Positions 16,038 to 22,324 of a stretch of 22,324 nucleotides of DNA are shown piece after piece. The notes beneath the pieces were generated by a model, which was given only the letters and a program-made list of their open reading frames with translations, did no database searches and was not told the origin of the DNA. The stretch's first letter is position 1; each line of letters begins with the position of its first letter. The DNA is taken from the NCBI GenBank assembly GCA_035551475.1, contig DASZMX010000009.1, positions 1 through 22,324 of the forward strand. Direction: 5' to 3'. This DNA is from DASZMX01 sp035551475 (GTDB lineage Bacteria > Verrucomicrobiota > Verrucomicrobiia > Limisphaerales > Palsa-1400). The translations under genes and the position numbers were made by a program.

Positions 16038-17408
16038 ATGGCTTGGTGCGTCGCCATCGCGTGCGTGGGTTTTCTCTCCATTTTTATCGTCGAACACTCG
16101 GCGAACCTTCCCGGCGAGCAACGCGCCAAATTTCAAAAATGGTTCATCCACTGGGGGGTCAAAGGCCTGGTTTTCCCCATGGCGCTCTGGACGGTTTCCA
16201 ACCTTGGCCTCATCGCCCGTTTTCCGCCGCTCCTCATGGAAATCGATTTGGCCAATCCCGGCGCCCGGCCCCACGTCATCATGCGCGCGCTGGAAAACGG
16301 CTTTTTCGTCATCGCCACCTATTGGGCGGCGCTGACCGCGCTGTGGCTGCTCATCGCCTTTTACCGCGAGTCCGACGCCCGCCCGCGCTTTCGGTCGCGC
16401 ATTCTCGGCGCCTCCATTTTGCTCGCGCCGCTCGCCCTGCTGATTGGCTGGCGCCTGGGCTGGCCCGGCCTCGGTCTCGGCGGAGCCCTCTGGTTCGCCT
16501 CCCTCTTGCAAGTGGTCCACGGCCTCGCCCCTGAACCCACGAAAAAACCCAGCTACAGCCGCGCCCAGGCCCGCATGAGCTTTGACAAATTTGACGAAGC
16601 CGAAATCGCCGTCATCCAGGAATTGGAAAAGCACGAGGACGATTTTGAAGGCTGGATGATGCTCGCCGAACTTTACGCCGTTCACTTTCACGATCTCGCC
16701 GAGGCCGAGCGCACCGTTCGCGACACCTGCGCCCAGCCCTCCACCACCGATTCCCAGCGCGCCGTCGCCCTCCACAAACTCGCCGATTGGCACCTCAAGC
16801 TCGCCGCCGACCCGCTCGCCGCCCGCCGCGACCTCGAAGAACTTTGCGCCACCGTCCCCGCCAGCCACCTCGCTCACATGGCCCGCCTGCGCCTCAAGCA
16901 AATTCCCGCCTCCAAGGAAGCCTGGCTCGAGCATCAAACCGTCAAAAAATTCCGCCTCCCCGCCCTCCGCAGCGACCTCCACGCCCCGTCCGACCCCGCT
17001 TCCCCCACCGACACCGCCGCCGCCATCGCCCGCGCCCAACGTCTGTCCGCGCGCCTCCACCAAAACCCCAACGACACCGCCGACCGCGCCGAACTCGCCG
17101 TCATTCTCGCCGAAAAATTAAACAAAGTGGAAGCCGCCCTCGGCCAGCTTGAGCTATTATTGACCATCCCCGGCCAACCCGAGGCCCAAGCCGCCGAGTG
17201 GCTCGCCCTCATGGCCGCCTGGCAGATCAAATACCAGCGCAACGAACCCGCCGCCCGCAAAATTCTCGAGCGCATCCTGCGCCAGTTCCCCGAAACCGCC
17301 TCCGCCTTCGCCGCCCGCCGCCGTCTTAACCTCATGGACCTCGAAGCCAAATTCCGCCAAGCCCCCGCGCCTCCCCTCCCACCCCGCATCACCCTCCTCC
17401 CCAGTTGA
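16038..17408 (+). CDS. Membrane protein with C-terminal tetratricopeptide-like region, function unknown
   Basis: I do not recognise a named family. The 456-residue protein begins with four to five hydrophobic segments: about residues 2-20, 43-63, 87-108, 122-137 and 140-160. The long soluble part (about 170-456) is helical and Ala/Leu-rich. It carries degenerate repeats of the tetratricopeptide type, such as EAEIAVIQELEKHEDDFEGWMMLAELY (split across about 190-216) and PAARKILERILRQFPETASA, spaced as TPR units are. These regions usually mediate protein-protein contacts. The last residues are Pro-rich. The ATG at 16038 is preceded directly by GGGGG, which is unusually close for a ribosome binding site, and the first membrane segment starts at residue 2, so the true start could be a non-ATG codon upstream. 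It sits 43 bases after the PLP enzyme gene. Confidence 0.75.
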   Translation: MAWCVAIACVGFLSIFIVEHSANLPGEQRAKFQKWFIHWGVKGLVFPMALWTVSNLGLIARFPPLLMEIDLANPGARPHVIMRALENGFFVIATYWAALTALWLLIAFYRESDARPRFRSRILGASILLAPLALLIGWRLGWPGLGLGGALWFASLLQVVHGLAPEPTKKPSYSRAQARMSFDKFDEAEIAVIQELEKHEDDFEGWMMLAELYAVHFHDLAEAERTVRDTCAQPSTTDSQRAVALHKLADWHLKLAADPLAARRDLEELCATVPASHLAHMARLRLKQIPASKEAWLEHQTVKKFRLPALRSDLHAPSDPASPTDTAAAIARAQRLSARLHQNPNDTADRAELAVILAEKLNKVEAALGQLELLLTIPGQPEAQAAEWLALMAAWQIKYQRNEPAARKILERILRQFPETASAFAARRRLNLMDLEAKFRQAPAPPLPPRITLLPS

Positions 17409-17503
17409 TTTTCCTGATTTCAGGATTTCCAGATTAATCTCTTCACTTTTCGACGGCCCTTTCTTGTTGCCAATGCCGCAACCTATGGCACGTTGTTTAG
17501 GCT

Positions 17504-17839
17504 ATGGACAAACCTAAAATTATCGCTTATCTGAAGCCCACCTGCGGTTGGAGCCAGGGCGTTCGCGCCGTCCTCCGCAAATACGATCTCCCCTTCGAAG
17601 ACCGTGACATCATCAACAACCCGGTGCAGCGCCAGGAAATGATCGAGAAAAGCGGCCAGATGCTCAGCCCCTGCGTCGAAATCAACGGCCGCATGCTCCC
17701 CGACATCAGCGGCGAAGAAGTCGAATCCTTCCTTCTCACCAACAAGCTCGTCGCCACCAACGACCGCGTCCCCGACGCCCCCACCAACCAGCCTTGCGCC
17801 CACGAAATGCCCCACTCCTCCCCGATGACATTCCGTTGA
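17504..17839 (+). CDS. Glutaredoxin-like protein with CGWS active site
   Basis: Glutaredoxins are small thiol-disulfide proteins that use glutathione or bind iron-sulfur clusters. This 111-residue protein has the thioredoxin-fold order: beta strand KIIAYLKPTC, the active site C14-G-W-S17, a helix (QGVRAVLRKYDL), EDRDIINN, then the cis-Pro segment LSPCVEINGRML and a final SGEEVESFL helix. The single active-site cysteine places it nearer the CGFS-type monothiol group than the dithiol CPYC enzymes. Unusual points are Trp in the motif, Cys immediately after the cis-Pro where TVP is the norm, and a C-terminal extension of about 25 residues containing PCAHEMPHSSP, with Cys and His that could bind metal. 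A 95-base AT-richer gap precedes it. Substrate and partner are unknown. Confidence 0.85.
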   Translation: MDKPKIIAYLKPTCGWSQGVRAVLRKYDLPFEDRDIINNPVQRQEMIEKSGQMLSPCVEINGRMLPDISGEEVESFLLTNKLVATNDRVPDAPTNQPCAHEMPHSSPMTFR

Positions 17840-17895
17840 CACGGAATTGATTTTCGTTGCGCCCCCCGCCGTTTTCGCCAAGCGTTCACGGCGCT

Positions 17896-18744
17896 ATGCG
17901 AGTTATCGCGTCAGTTGCCGTGCAGCAGCGGTTGGCCCGCAAATGGCGGGCCGCCGGCTCCAAGGTTGCGTTCGTGCCCACCATGGGCTTCCTGCACGAC
18001 GGCCACCTCAGTCTCATCCGCCGCGCCCGCCGCGCCGCCGGCCCCAAGGGAATTGTGGTCGTCAGCATTTACGTCAACCCCACGCAATTCGGCCCCGGCG
18101 AAGATTTCTCCAAATACCCGCGCGACCTCCCGCGCGACGCCGCCCTCTGCCGCGCCGGCGGCGCCGACGTTCTTTTTACGCCCGCCAACACCGACATGTA
18201 CGCGCGCGACGCCAGCGCCTATGTCTCCGAGGAACGCCTCGCCCAGCGCATGGAAGGCGCCTCGCGCCCGCACCATTTCCGCGGCGTCGCCACCGTCGTC
18301 GCCAAGCTCTTTAACCTCGTCTTGCCCGACGTCGCGATCTTCGGCGCCAAGGATTTTCAGCAAGCCGCCCTCATCCAACGCATGGTTCGCGACCTCAATT
18401 TTCCTGTCAAAATAATTGTCGCGCCCACCGTCCGGGCCTCCGACGGCCTCGCCCTCAGCTCCCGCAACAAATATCTTTCCCCCGAGGAACGCTGCCAGGC
18501 TCCCATCCTTTTTCTCGCGCTCCAAACCGCCCAAGCCGCCGTCGCCCGCCGCCCCCTGCCGCGCGCCGCCTTGCAAAAGAAAATCCAGCGCCTCATCGCC
18601 ACCCAACCCGCCGCCCGCCTCGATTACGCCGAGATTTTCGATCCCGCCACGCTCGAGCCCGCGCCCGTCGCCCAGCCCGGCGCGCACCTGGCCCTCGCCG
18701 TCTGGATCGGCCGCACCCGCCTCATCGACAACGCGCCCTTATGA
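17896..18744 (+). CDS. panC: Pantothenate synthetase (pantoate--beta-alanine ligase)
   Basis: PanC joins pantoate to beta-alanine using ATP in the last step of pantothenate (vitamin B5, CoA precursor) synthesis in the cytoplasm. The 282-residue length is typical. Motifs in order are FVPTMGFLHDGHLSL with the HIGH-like H34 and H37, SIYVNPTQFGPGEDFSKYPR, HHFRGVATVVAKLFN, FGAKDFQQ and the KMSKS-like LSSRNKYLS. All are intact. An in-frame TTG at 17857 would add 13 residues, but the ATG at 17896 gives the family N-terminus (MRVIASVAV). The stop overlaps the nadB start as ATGA (18741-18744), so panC and nadB are coupled. panB and panD are not in the window. Confidence 0.96.
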   Translation: MRVIASVAVQQRLARKWRAAGSKVAFVPTMGFLHDGHLSLIRRARRAAGPKGIVVVSIYVNPTQFGPGEDFSKYPRDLPRDAALCRAGGADVLFTPANTDMYARDASAYVSEERLAQRMEGASRPHHFRGVATVVAKLFNLVLPDVAIFGAKDFQQAALIQRMVRDLNFPVKIIVAPTVRASDGLALSSRNKYLSPEERCQAPILFLALQTAQAAVARRPLPRAALQKKIQRLIATQPAARLDYAEIFDPATLEPAPVAQPGAHLALAVWIGRTRLIDNAPL

Positions 18745-20354
18745 AACGCTTCGACTTCCTCGTCCTCGGCAGCGGCATCGCCGGCCTTTCCTTCGCCCTC
18801 AAAGCCGCGCAACTCGGACGCGTCGCCATTGTCACCAAGAAATCCAGCGCCGAGTCCAACACCAATTACGCCCAGGGCGGCATCGCCGCCGTCACCAGCA
18901 AGGAAGATTCCGTCGAGATGCACGTGCGCGACACCCTCGCAGCCGGCGCCGGCCTCTGCCACGAAGACGTTGTCCGCACCATCGTCACCGAAGGCCCCGC
19001 CCGCATCGCCGAGCTGATCGAGCTGGGCATGAAATTCTCCGAGCGCGAATTCGAAGGCGGACGCGAATTGGATCTGGGCCGCGAAGGCGGCCATTCCAAA
19101 CGCCGCATCCTCCACGCCAAGGACGTCACCGGACGCGAAATCGAACGCGCCCTCCTCAACGCCGTCGCGCGCCACGACCAAATCGAGATGTTCGAGGATC
19201 ATCTTGCCATCGACCTCATCACCTCGCACAAGCTCCACCGCCGCAGCGGCGTCGCCGCCCCGACGCCCGCCAACCGCTGCCTCGGCGCGTATGTGTTTGA
19301 CAAGAATGCCAGGACCGTCGAGACCTTCGCCGCCTCCTTCGTCCTCCTCGCCACCGGCGGCTGCGGCAAAGTTTATCTTTACACCACCAATCCCGACATC
19401 GCGACCGGCGACGGCGTCGCCATGGCCTATCGCGCTGGCGCCGCCGTGGCCAACATGGAATTCATCCAGTTCCATCCCACCTGCCTTTATCATCCCCTCG
19501 CCAAATCCTTTCTCATCAGCGAAGCCGTCCGCGGCGAAGGCGGCATCCTCCGCAACGCCGCCGGCGAACCTTTCATGGACCAATGTCACCCCTTGAAATC
19601 GCTCGCCCCGCGCGACATCGTCGCCCGCGCCATCGACAGCGAGATGAAAAAAACCGGCGCCGATTGCGTCTTCCTCGACCTCACCGCCAAGTCCGCCCGA
19701 TTTATAATTGACCGTTTCCCCAACATCTACGCCAACTGCCTCAAGTTCGGCATCGACATCACCAAGGATTACATTCCCGTCGTGCCCGCCGCCCATTATC
19801 AATGCGGCGGCGTCGTCACCGACGTCGATGGCCGCACCGAAATCCCCGGCCTCTTCGCCGTCGGCGAAGTCGGCTGCACCGGCCTGCACGGCGCCAATCG
19901 GCTTGCGAGCAATTCCCTCCTCGAGGCCCTCGTCGTCGCCCATCGCGCCGCCGATCAAGCCCGCCTCAAGCCCGAGCCCGCCGTCTCCATCGACATCCCG
20001 TCCTGGTCCACCGGCCAGGCCCTCGACGCCGATGAAATGGTCGTCGTCTCGCACAATTGGGACGAGCTCCGCCGTCTCATGTGGGATTACGTGGGCATCG
20101 TTCGCACCAACAAACGCCTCCAGCGCGCCCACAGCCGCGTCCTCAATCTCCAGGAAGAAATCCGCGAATATTATTGGGGTTACCTCGTCAACAGCGACCT
20201 CCTCGAACTCCGCAACATCGCCACCGTCGCCGAACTCATCATCAACAGCGCCCTGCAACGCCCCGAAAGCCGCGGCCTCAACTACAACCTTGACTACCCC
20301 GCCCCAGACCCCGCCTGGGCCCAACGCGACACCGTCCTGCGCCGCAACCACTAG
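18741..20354 (+). CDS. nadB: L-aspartate oxidase
   Basis: NadB oxidises L-aspartate to iminoaspartate with FAD, the first step of de novo NAD synthesis, handing the product to NadA. The 537 residues match the usual length of about 540. The N-terminus has the Rossmann FAD motif LGSGIAGLSFAL (8-19), then SNTNYAQGGIAAV, GREGGHSKRRILHAKDVTG, the FAD/active-site blocks FIQFHPTCLY and SEAVRGEGGIL, and the C-terminal FAD block VGEVGCTGLHGANRLASNSLLEALV. The fumarate-reductase-type helical C-terminus (MWDYVGIVRTNKRL) is complete. It overlaps panC by four bases. nadA and nadC are not in the window. The coding strand is markedly C-rich, which creates a long mirror frame on the other strand that is not a gene. 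Confidence 0.97.
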   Translation: MKRFDFLVLGSGIAGLSFALKAAQLGRVAIVTKKSSAESNTNYAQGGIAAVTSKEDSVEMHVRDTLAAGAGLCHEDVVRTIVTEGPARIAELIELGMKFSEREFEGGRELDLGREGGHSKRRILHAKDVTGREIERALLNAVARHDQIEMFEDHLAIDLITSHKLHRRSGVAAPTPANRCLGAYVFDKNARTVETFAASFVLLATGGCGKVYLYTTNPDIATGDGVAMAYRAGAAVANMEFIQFHPTCLYHPLAKSFLISEAVRGEGGILRNAAGEPFMDQCHPLKSLAPRDIVARAIDSEMKKTGADCVFLDLTAKSARFIIDRFPNIYANCLKFGIDITKDYIPVVPAAHYQCGGVVTDVDGRTEIPGLFAVGEVGCTGLHGANRLASNSLLEALVVAHRAADQARLKPEPAVSIDIPSWSTGQALDADEMVVVSHNWDELRRLMWDYVGIVRTNKRLQRAHSRVLNLQEEIREYYWGYLVNSDLLELRNIATVAELIINSALQRPESRGLNYNLDYPAPDPAWAQRDTVLRRNH

Positions 20355-20361
20355 GCGCGCG

Positions 20362-22113
20362 ATGAAACTCTGCTGTTTCATCCTGGCCCTCTTCTCCGCC
20401 CTCCCGGCCATCGCCGCCTCCGATGACGCCCGCTGGTGGCCCACCCAAGTCTTTCCCGCCGCCGTCGTGCGTGTCTCGAATCCCGGCCCGCGCGATGAAC
20501 AAATGTTTCTCACCTCCCTCGCCGGCCTCGCCGCTCAGGCTGTCAACGAATCCCACAGCCGCGAACTCGTCTGGGTCGATGACGGCAATCCCAGCCTCAA
20601 AGCCTGGTACGACACCATCGCCAAACATCATCCCGCCCTAAAAACCCTGACCGCCTCCAACGCGTGGGAAGTATCCGACCGTTACGCTCGCGCCGGCATC
20701 GTCAAGGGTTACATTCTCTATCACATTGAAAACGCCGGCTTCGACGCCCCGGAATCCCAACTCAACGTCTCCGTCAACGTCGCCACCAGCCTCGCGGGAA
20801 TTTTGGGCGCCGCCCTCATTTCCGAAGAATTGCAACCCGCCGCCCAGGCCCACGGCCTGAAACTTCTGTTCGACGCCCGCGACAAATCCGCCGCGTGGTG
20901 CTTCCAGCATTATCGCGCTCAATTCACCCGCCGCCTGCTCTGCGAACAGGATCCCCGCCGGCCCCACGCCCGCGACCTCGCCATCGCCCAGCGCGCCTTC
21001 ACCATCTTCGGCCCCGACGAACCGCTTGCCACCGCCATGCAATGGCTTGAGCCGCTCTCCCCCATTCTCGGCTGGAATGGCGGCGATGAATTTGCCAACA
21101 CCGACCTCTCCACCCGCTGGGGTGACATTCAAACCGCCACCGATTGGTCCATCAACCTGCCCGTCCTCATGGCCGGCTCCGAGGCCGGGCCGCCCGCCCG
21201 CCTTCCCGCCCTCGACCCCGCGCAAATCCCCTGGAAAGACCGCCGCTCCGGCATCGCTTTTGTTGACACAGATGGCGACAACGTCCAATGGATCACCGAG
21301 AATTTCTTCATCCACAATGATGACTACTGGTCCAACCCGCATCGCGGCCAAATCCCCTTTGGCTGGTCCGGTTGTTTCGCGCAAATGGCGCAACTCTGCC
21401 CCGCCGCCATCGCCTACGCCGCCCAGACCCGCACCACCAACGACTGGTTCATCGAATGGGGCGGCGGATATTATTATCCCGACCGTTTTGCCATGGAGCG
21501 CCCCAACCGCTGGCCGCTTCTCGCCGAGCACGCCCGCCGCACCTGGGCCTTCATGAAAAGAACCAACTGCCGCACCCTCGGCTTTAATTTCCAGCACTGC
21601 GATTCGCCCGACGCCCTCCACGCCTTGCAGACCATCGCCGCCCAAACCGACGGCCTCCTCGCCATCCTCATGTTTCAATACGACTGCTACGAAGCCGGCG
21701 CCGGCAAAGTTTATTGGGTAAAAGATCGCCGCGGCCTCGACGTCCCCTGCATCACCGCTCGCTATTCCATTTGGGAACATTCCAACAACCGCCCCCGCGC
21801 CGGCGCCCCCGCCAAAGTCGCCCGCGACATCCAACAAGCCCCCGCCCAACCCCGCTACGACTGGGCCCTCGCCCACGCCTGGTCTTATTTCAAGCATGCC
21901 ACCAACGAAGCCGGCCAAGACCTCCCCCAACCCGACGCCCCCGCCCACGGCGGCGAACGCGGCTACACCCCCGTCCTCTGGTGCGCCGCCGCCCTTCCCC
22001 CCGCCATCCGCGTCATCCCCCTCGAAGAACTCCCCTGGCGCCTCCGCATGACCCATAACCCCGCCCAAACCACCCAACTCGCCCACGACTTTCTGCAAAG
22101 TCCAACTAAATAG
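20362..22113 (+). CDS. Exported GxGYxYP-family putative glycoside hydrolase
   Basis: The 583-residue protein is directed out of the cytoplasm by a signal peptide (MKLCCFILALFSALPAIA, then A-S). It belongs to the GxGYxYP group (Pfam GxGYxYP with its N-terminal companion domain), described as putative glycoside hydrolases without a settled substrate. The signature is visible as GGGYYYP at residues 367-373, preceded by FVDTDGDNVQW (about 300-310), the DGDN motif usual in this family. The N-terminal half contains an SVNVATSLAG block. The open frame extends upstream inside nadB, but ATG 20362, seven bases after the nadB stop, is the start that yields the signal peptide. No pathway link to nadB is suggested; co-transcription is probably positional. 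A CC motif near the signal peptide is not a clear lipobox. Confidence 0.85.
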   Translation: MKLCCFILALFSALPAIAASDDARWWPTQVFPAAVVRVSNPGPRDEQMFLTSLAGLAAQAVNESHSRELVWVDDGNPSLKAWYDTIAKHHPALKTLTASNAWEVSDRYARAGIVKGYILYHIENAGFDAPESQLNVSVNVATSLAGILGAALISEELQPAAQAHGLKLLFDARDKSAAWCFQHYRAQFTRRLLCEQDPRRPHARDLAIAQRAFTIFGPDEPLATAMQWLEPLSPILGWNGGDEFANTDLSTRWGDIQTATDWSINLPVLMAGSEAGPPARLPALDPAQIPWKDRRSGIAFVDTDGDNVQWITENFFIHNDDYWSNPHRGQIPFGWSGCFAQMAQLCPAAIAYAAQTRTTNDWFIEWGGGYYYPDRFAMERPNRWPLLAEHARRTWAFMKRTNCRTLGFNFQHCDSPDALHALQTIAAQTDGLLAILMFQYDCYEAGAGKVYWVKDRRGLDVPCITARYSIWEHSNNRPRAGAPAKVARDIQQAPAQPRYDWALAHAWSYFKHATNEAGQDLPQPDAPAHGGERGYTPVLWCAAALPPAIRVIPLEELPWRLRMTHNPAQTTQLAHDFLQSPTK

Positions 22114-22143
22114 ACGGGCGTGATGTAGGGTCGCAGGAGGGAA

Positions 22144-22164
22144 GCGGAAGTCCGCAAGCTTTTT
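22144..22164 (+). terminator. Weak terminator-like hairpin after the GxGYxYP gene
   Basis: GCGG (22144-22147) pairs with CCGC (22152-22155) around AAGT, and five T follow at 22160-22164 after a four-base gap. The stem is short, so this is a tentative terminator for the panC-nadB-GxGYxYP unit. Confidence 0.3.
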
Positions 22165-22175
22165 GAAAATGGTTA

Positions 22176-22274
22176 GTGGTTGCCGAGTTGACTCAAATTA
22201 AATGTTACTGGGGCGGGGAAGTGGACGAGGAGTTCATGGATACGTTGACTCATATTCGTGGTTACCGAACTGAC
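22176..22274 (+). repeat. Two imperfect repeat pairs upstream of the partial transposase
   Basis: GTGGTTGCCGAGTTGAC (22176-22192) recurs as GTGGTTACCGAACTGAC (22258-22274), 14 of 17 bases identical. Overlapping this, GTTGACTCAAATT (22187-22199) recurs as GTTGACTCATATT (22244-22256), 12 of 13 identical. These direct repeats could be transposase binding sites at an element end. Confidence 0.65.
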
Positions 22275-22278
22275 GAGT

Positions 22279-22324
22279 ATGAGTTTATCCGCCAAACGCG
22301 AGGCTTTGGCTCGCATTCACGGCC
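22279..22324 (+). CDS. Probable integrase-core transposase, first 15 codons (cut by window edge)
   Basis: ATG at 22279 opens MSLSAKREALARIHG and continues past the window end. The S.AKRE.L..(I/V)..RY-like start resembles the N-terminus of rve-core (IS481-like / ISNCY-type) transposases common in Verrucomicrobiota and Planctomycetes. Fifteen residues are too few to be sure. The repeat motifs directly upstream support a mobile-element reading. Confidence 0.45.
   Translation, partial: MSLSAKREALARIHG

Larger units (their letters stand above)
22165..22324 (+). mobile_element. Probable left end of a second insertion sequence (partial)
   Basis: After the GxGYxYP gene the sequence becomes AT-richer and carries repeated motifs (described separately) just before a probable transposase start. 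This layout, a short repeat-bearing end followed by a transposase, fits the left end of an insertion sequence unrelated to the IS5-type element at the window start. The left boundary is only approximate and the other end is outside the window. Confidence 0.45.

Noticed and set aside
14525..16129. 534-residue minus-strand open frame over GH2 and the PLP enzyme
   Set aside because: Shadow of the plus-strand genes; no signal peptide or recognisable domain.
17409..17424. CCTG-ATTT-CAGG hairpin after the TPR membrane protein gene
   Set aside because: Four-base stem without a T-run; too weak to call a terminator.
18624..20513. 629-residue open frame on the minus strand over nadB
   Set aside because: It mirrors nadB in a GC-rich third-position context, is Gly/Ala/Asp-rich with no family motif, and nadB is fully supported.
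20638..22098. 486-residue Gly-rich minus-strand open frame over the GxGYxYP gene
   Set aside because: Composition is that of a reversed C-rich coding strand; the plus-strand protein has family signatures.
1..22324. CRISPR array, prophage or defence island
   Set aside because: No regularly spaced repeats, phage structural genes or defence-family motifs were seen anywhere in the window.

Overview
The window looks like a chromosomal piece of a GC-rich member of the Verrucomicrobiota. The grounds are the GloVer-type repeat protein (a family named from Gloeobacter and Verrucomicrobia), the large secreted proteins ending in a W...RFYRV tail, and the polysaccharide-oriented secretome (SGNH esterase, GH2, GxGYxYP). 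No 16S gene or other decisive marker is present, so the assignment is inference.

Layout. (1) 1-141 is the end of an IS5-type insertion sequence with the first 24 codons of its transposase on the minus strand. (2) 142-2355 is a GloVer-repeat gene that has lost its 5' end, apparently to that insertion, and also carries a frameshift near 705; I treat it as a pseudogene. (3) 2356-2694 is a non-coding gap between convergent genes, with a 40-bp palindrome. (4) 2695-5427 (minus) is a complete secreted S53 (sedolisin) peptidase with a multidomain C-terminus. (5) 5528-10997 is a transcription/translation operon: promoter, structured leader with an intrinsic-terminator-like hairpin, nusA, infB, rbfA and a DHH phosphoesterase (nrnA-like). 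rimP, usually the first gene, is absent. (6) 11091-14929 is a two-gene unit, an exported SGNH esterase overlapping an exported GH2 glycosidase. (7) 14990-17839 holds a D-cysteine desulfhydrase-like PLP enzyme, a membrane protein with a tetratricopeptide-like soluble part, and a small glutaredoxin. (8) 17896-22113 holds panC and nadB (overlapping ATGA) and an exported GxGYxYP protein. (9) The last ~150 bases look like the start of a second, different insertion sequence, with the first 15 codons of a probable transposase.

How it fits together. The middle is conserved housekeeping: NusA, IF2, RbfA and NrnA link transcription elongation, translation initiation, 30S maturation and turnover of very short RNAs. 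panC and nadB feed CoA and NAD biosynthesis. The rest is a saprophyte's outer equipment: a secreted acid-type peptidase, an acetyl-esterase-like/GH2 pair for decorated polysaccharides, and a putative GxGYxYP glycosidase. Mobile elements lie at both ends and one has damaged a surface-protein gene.

I see no CRISPR array, rRNA, tRNA, phage module or recognisable defence system. The most informative non-routine signals are the IS-broken and frameshifted GloVer gene, the C-terminal tail shared by the two convergent secreted proteins, the nusA leader, the 40-bp palindrome and the repeat-bearing element at the right edge. I found no convincing wholly new multi-gene system.
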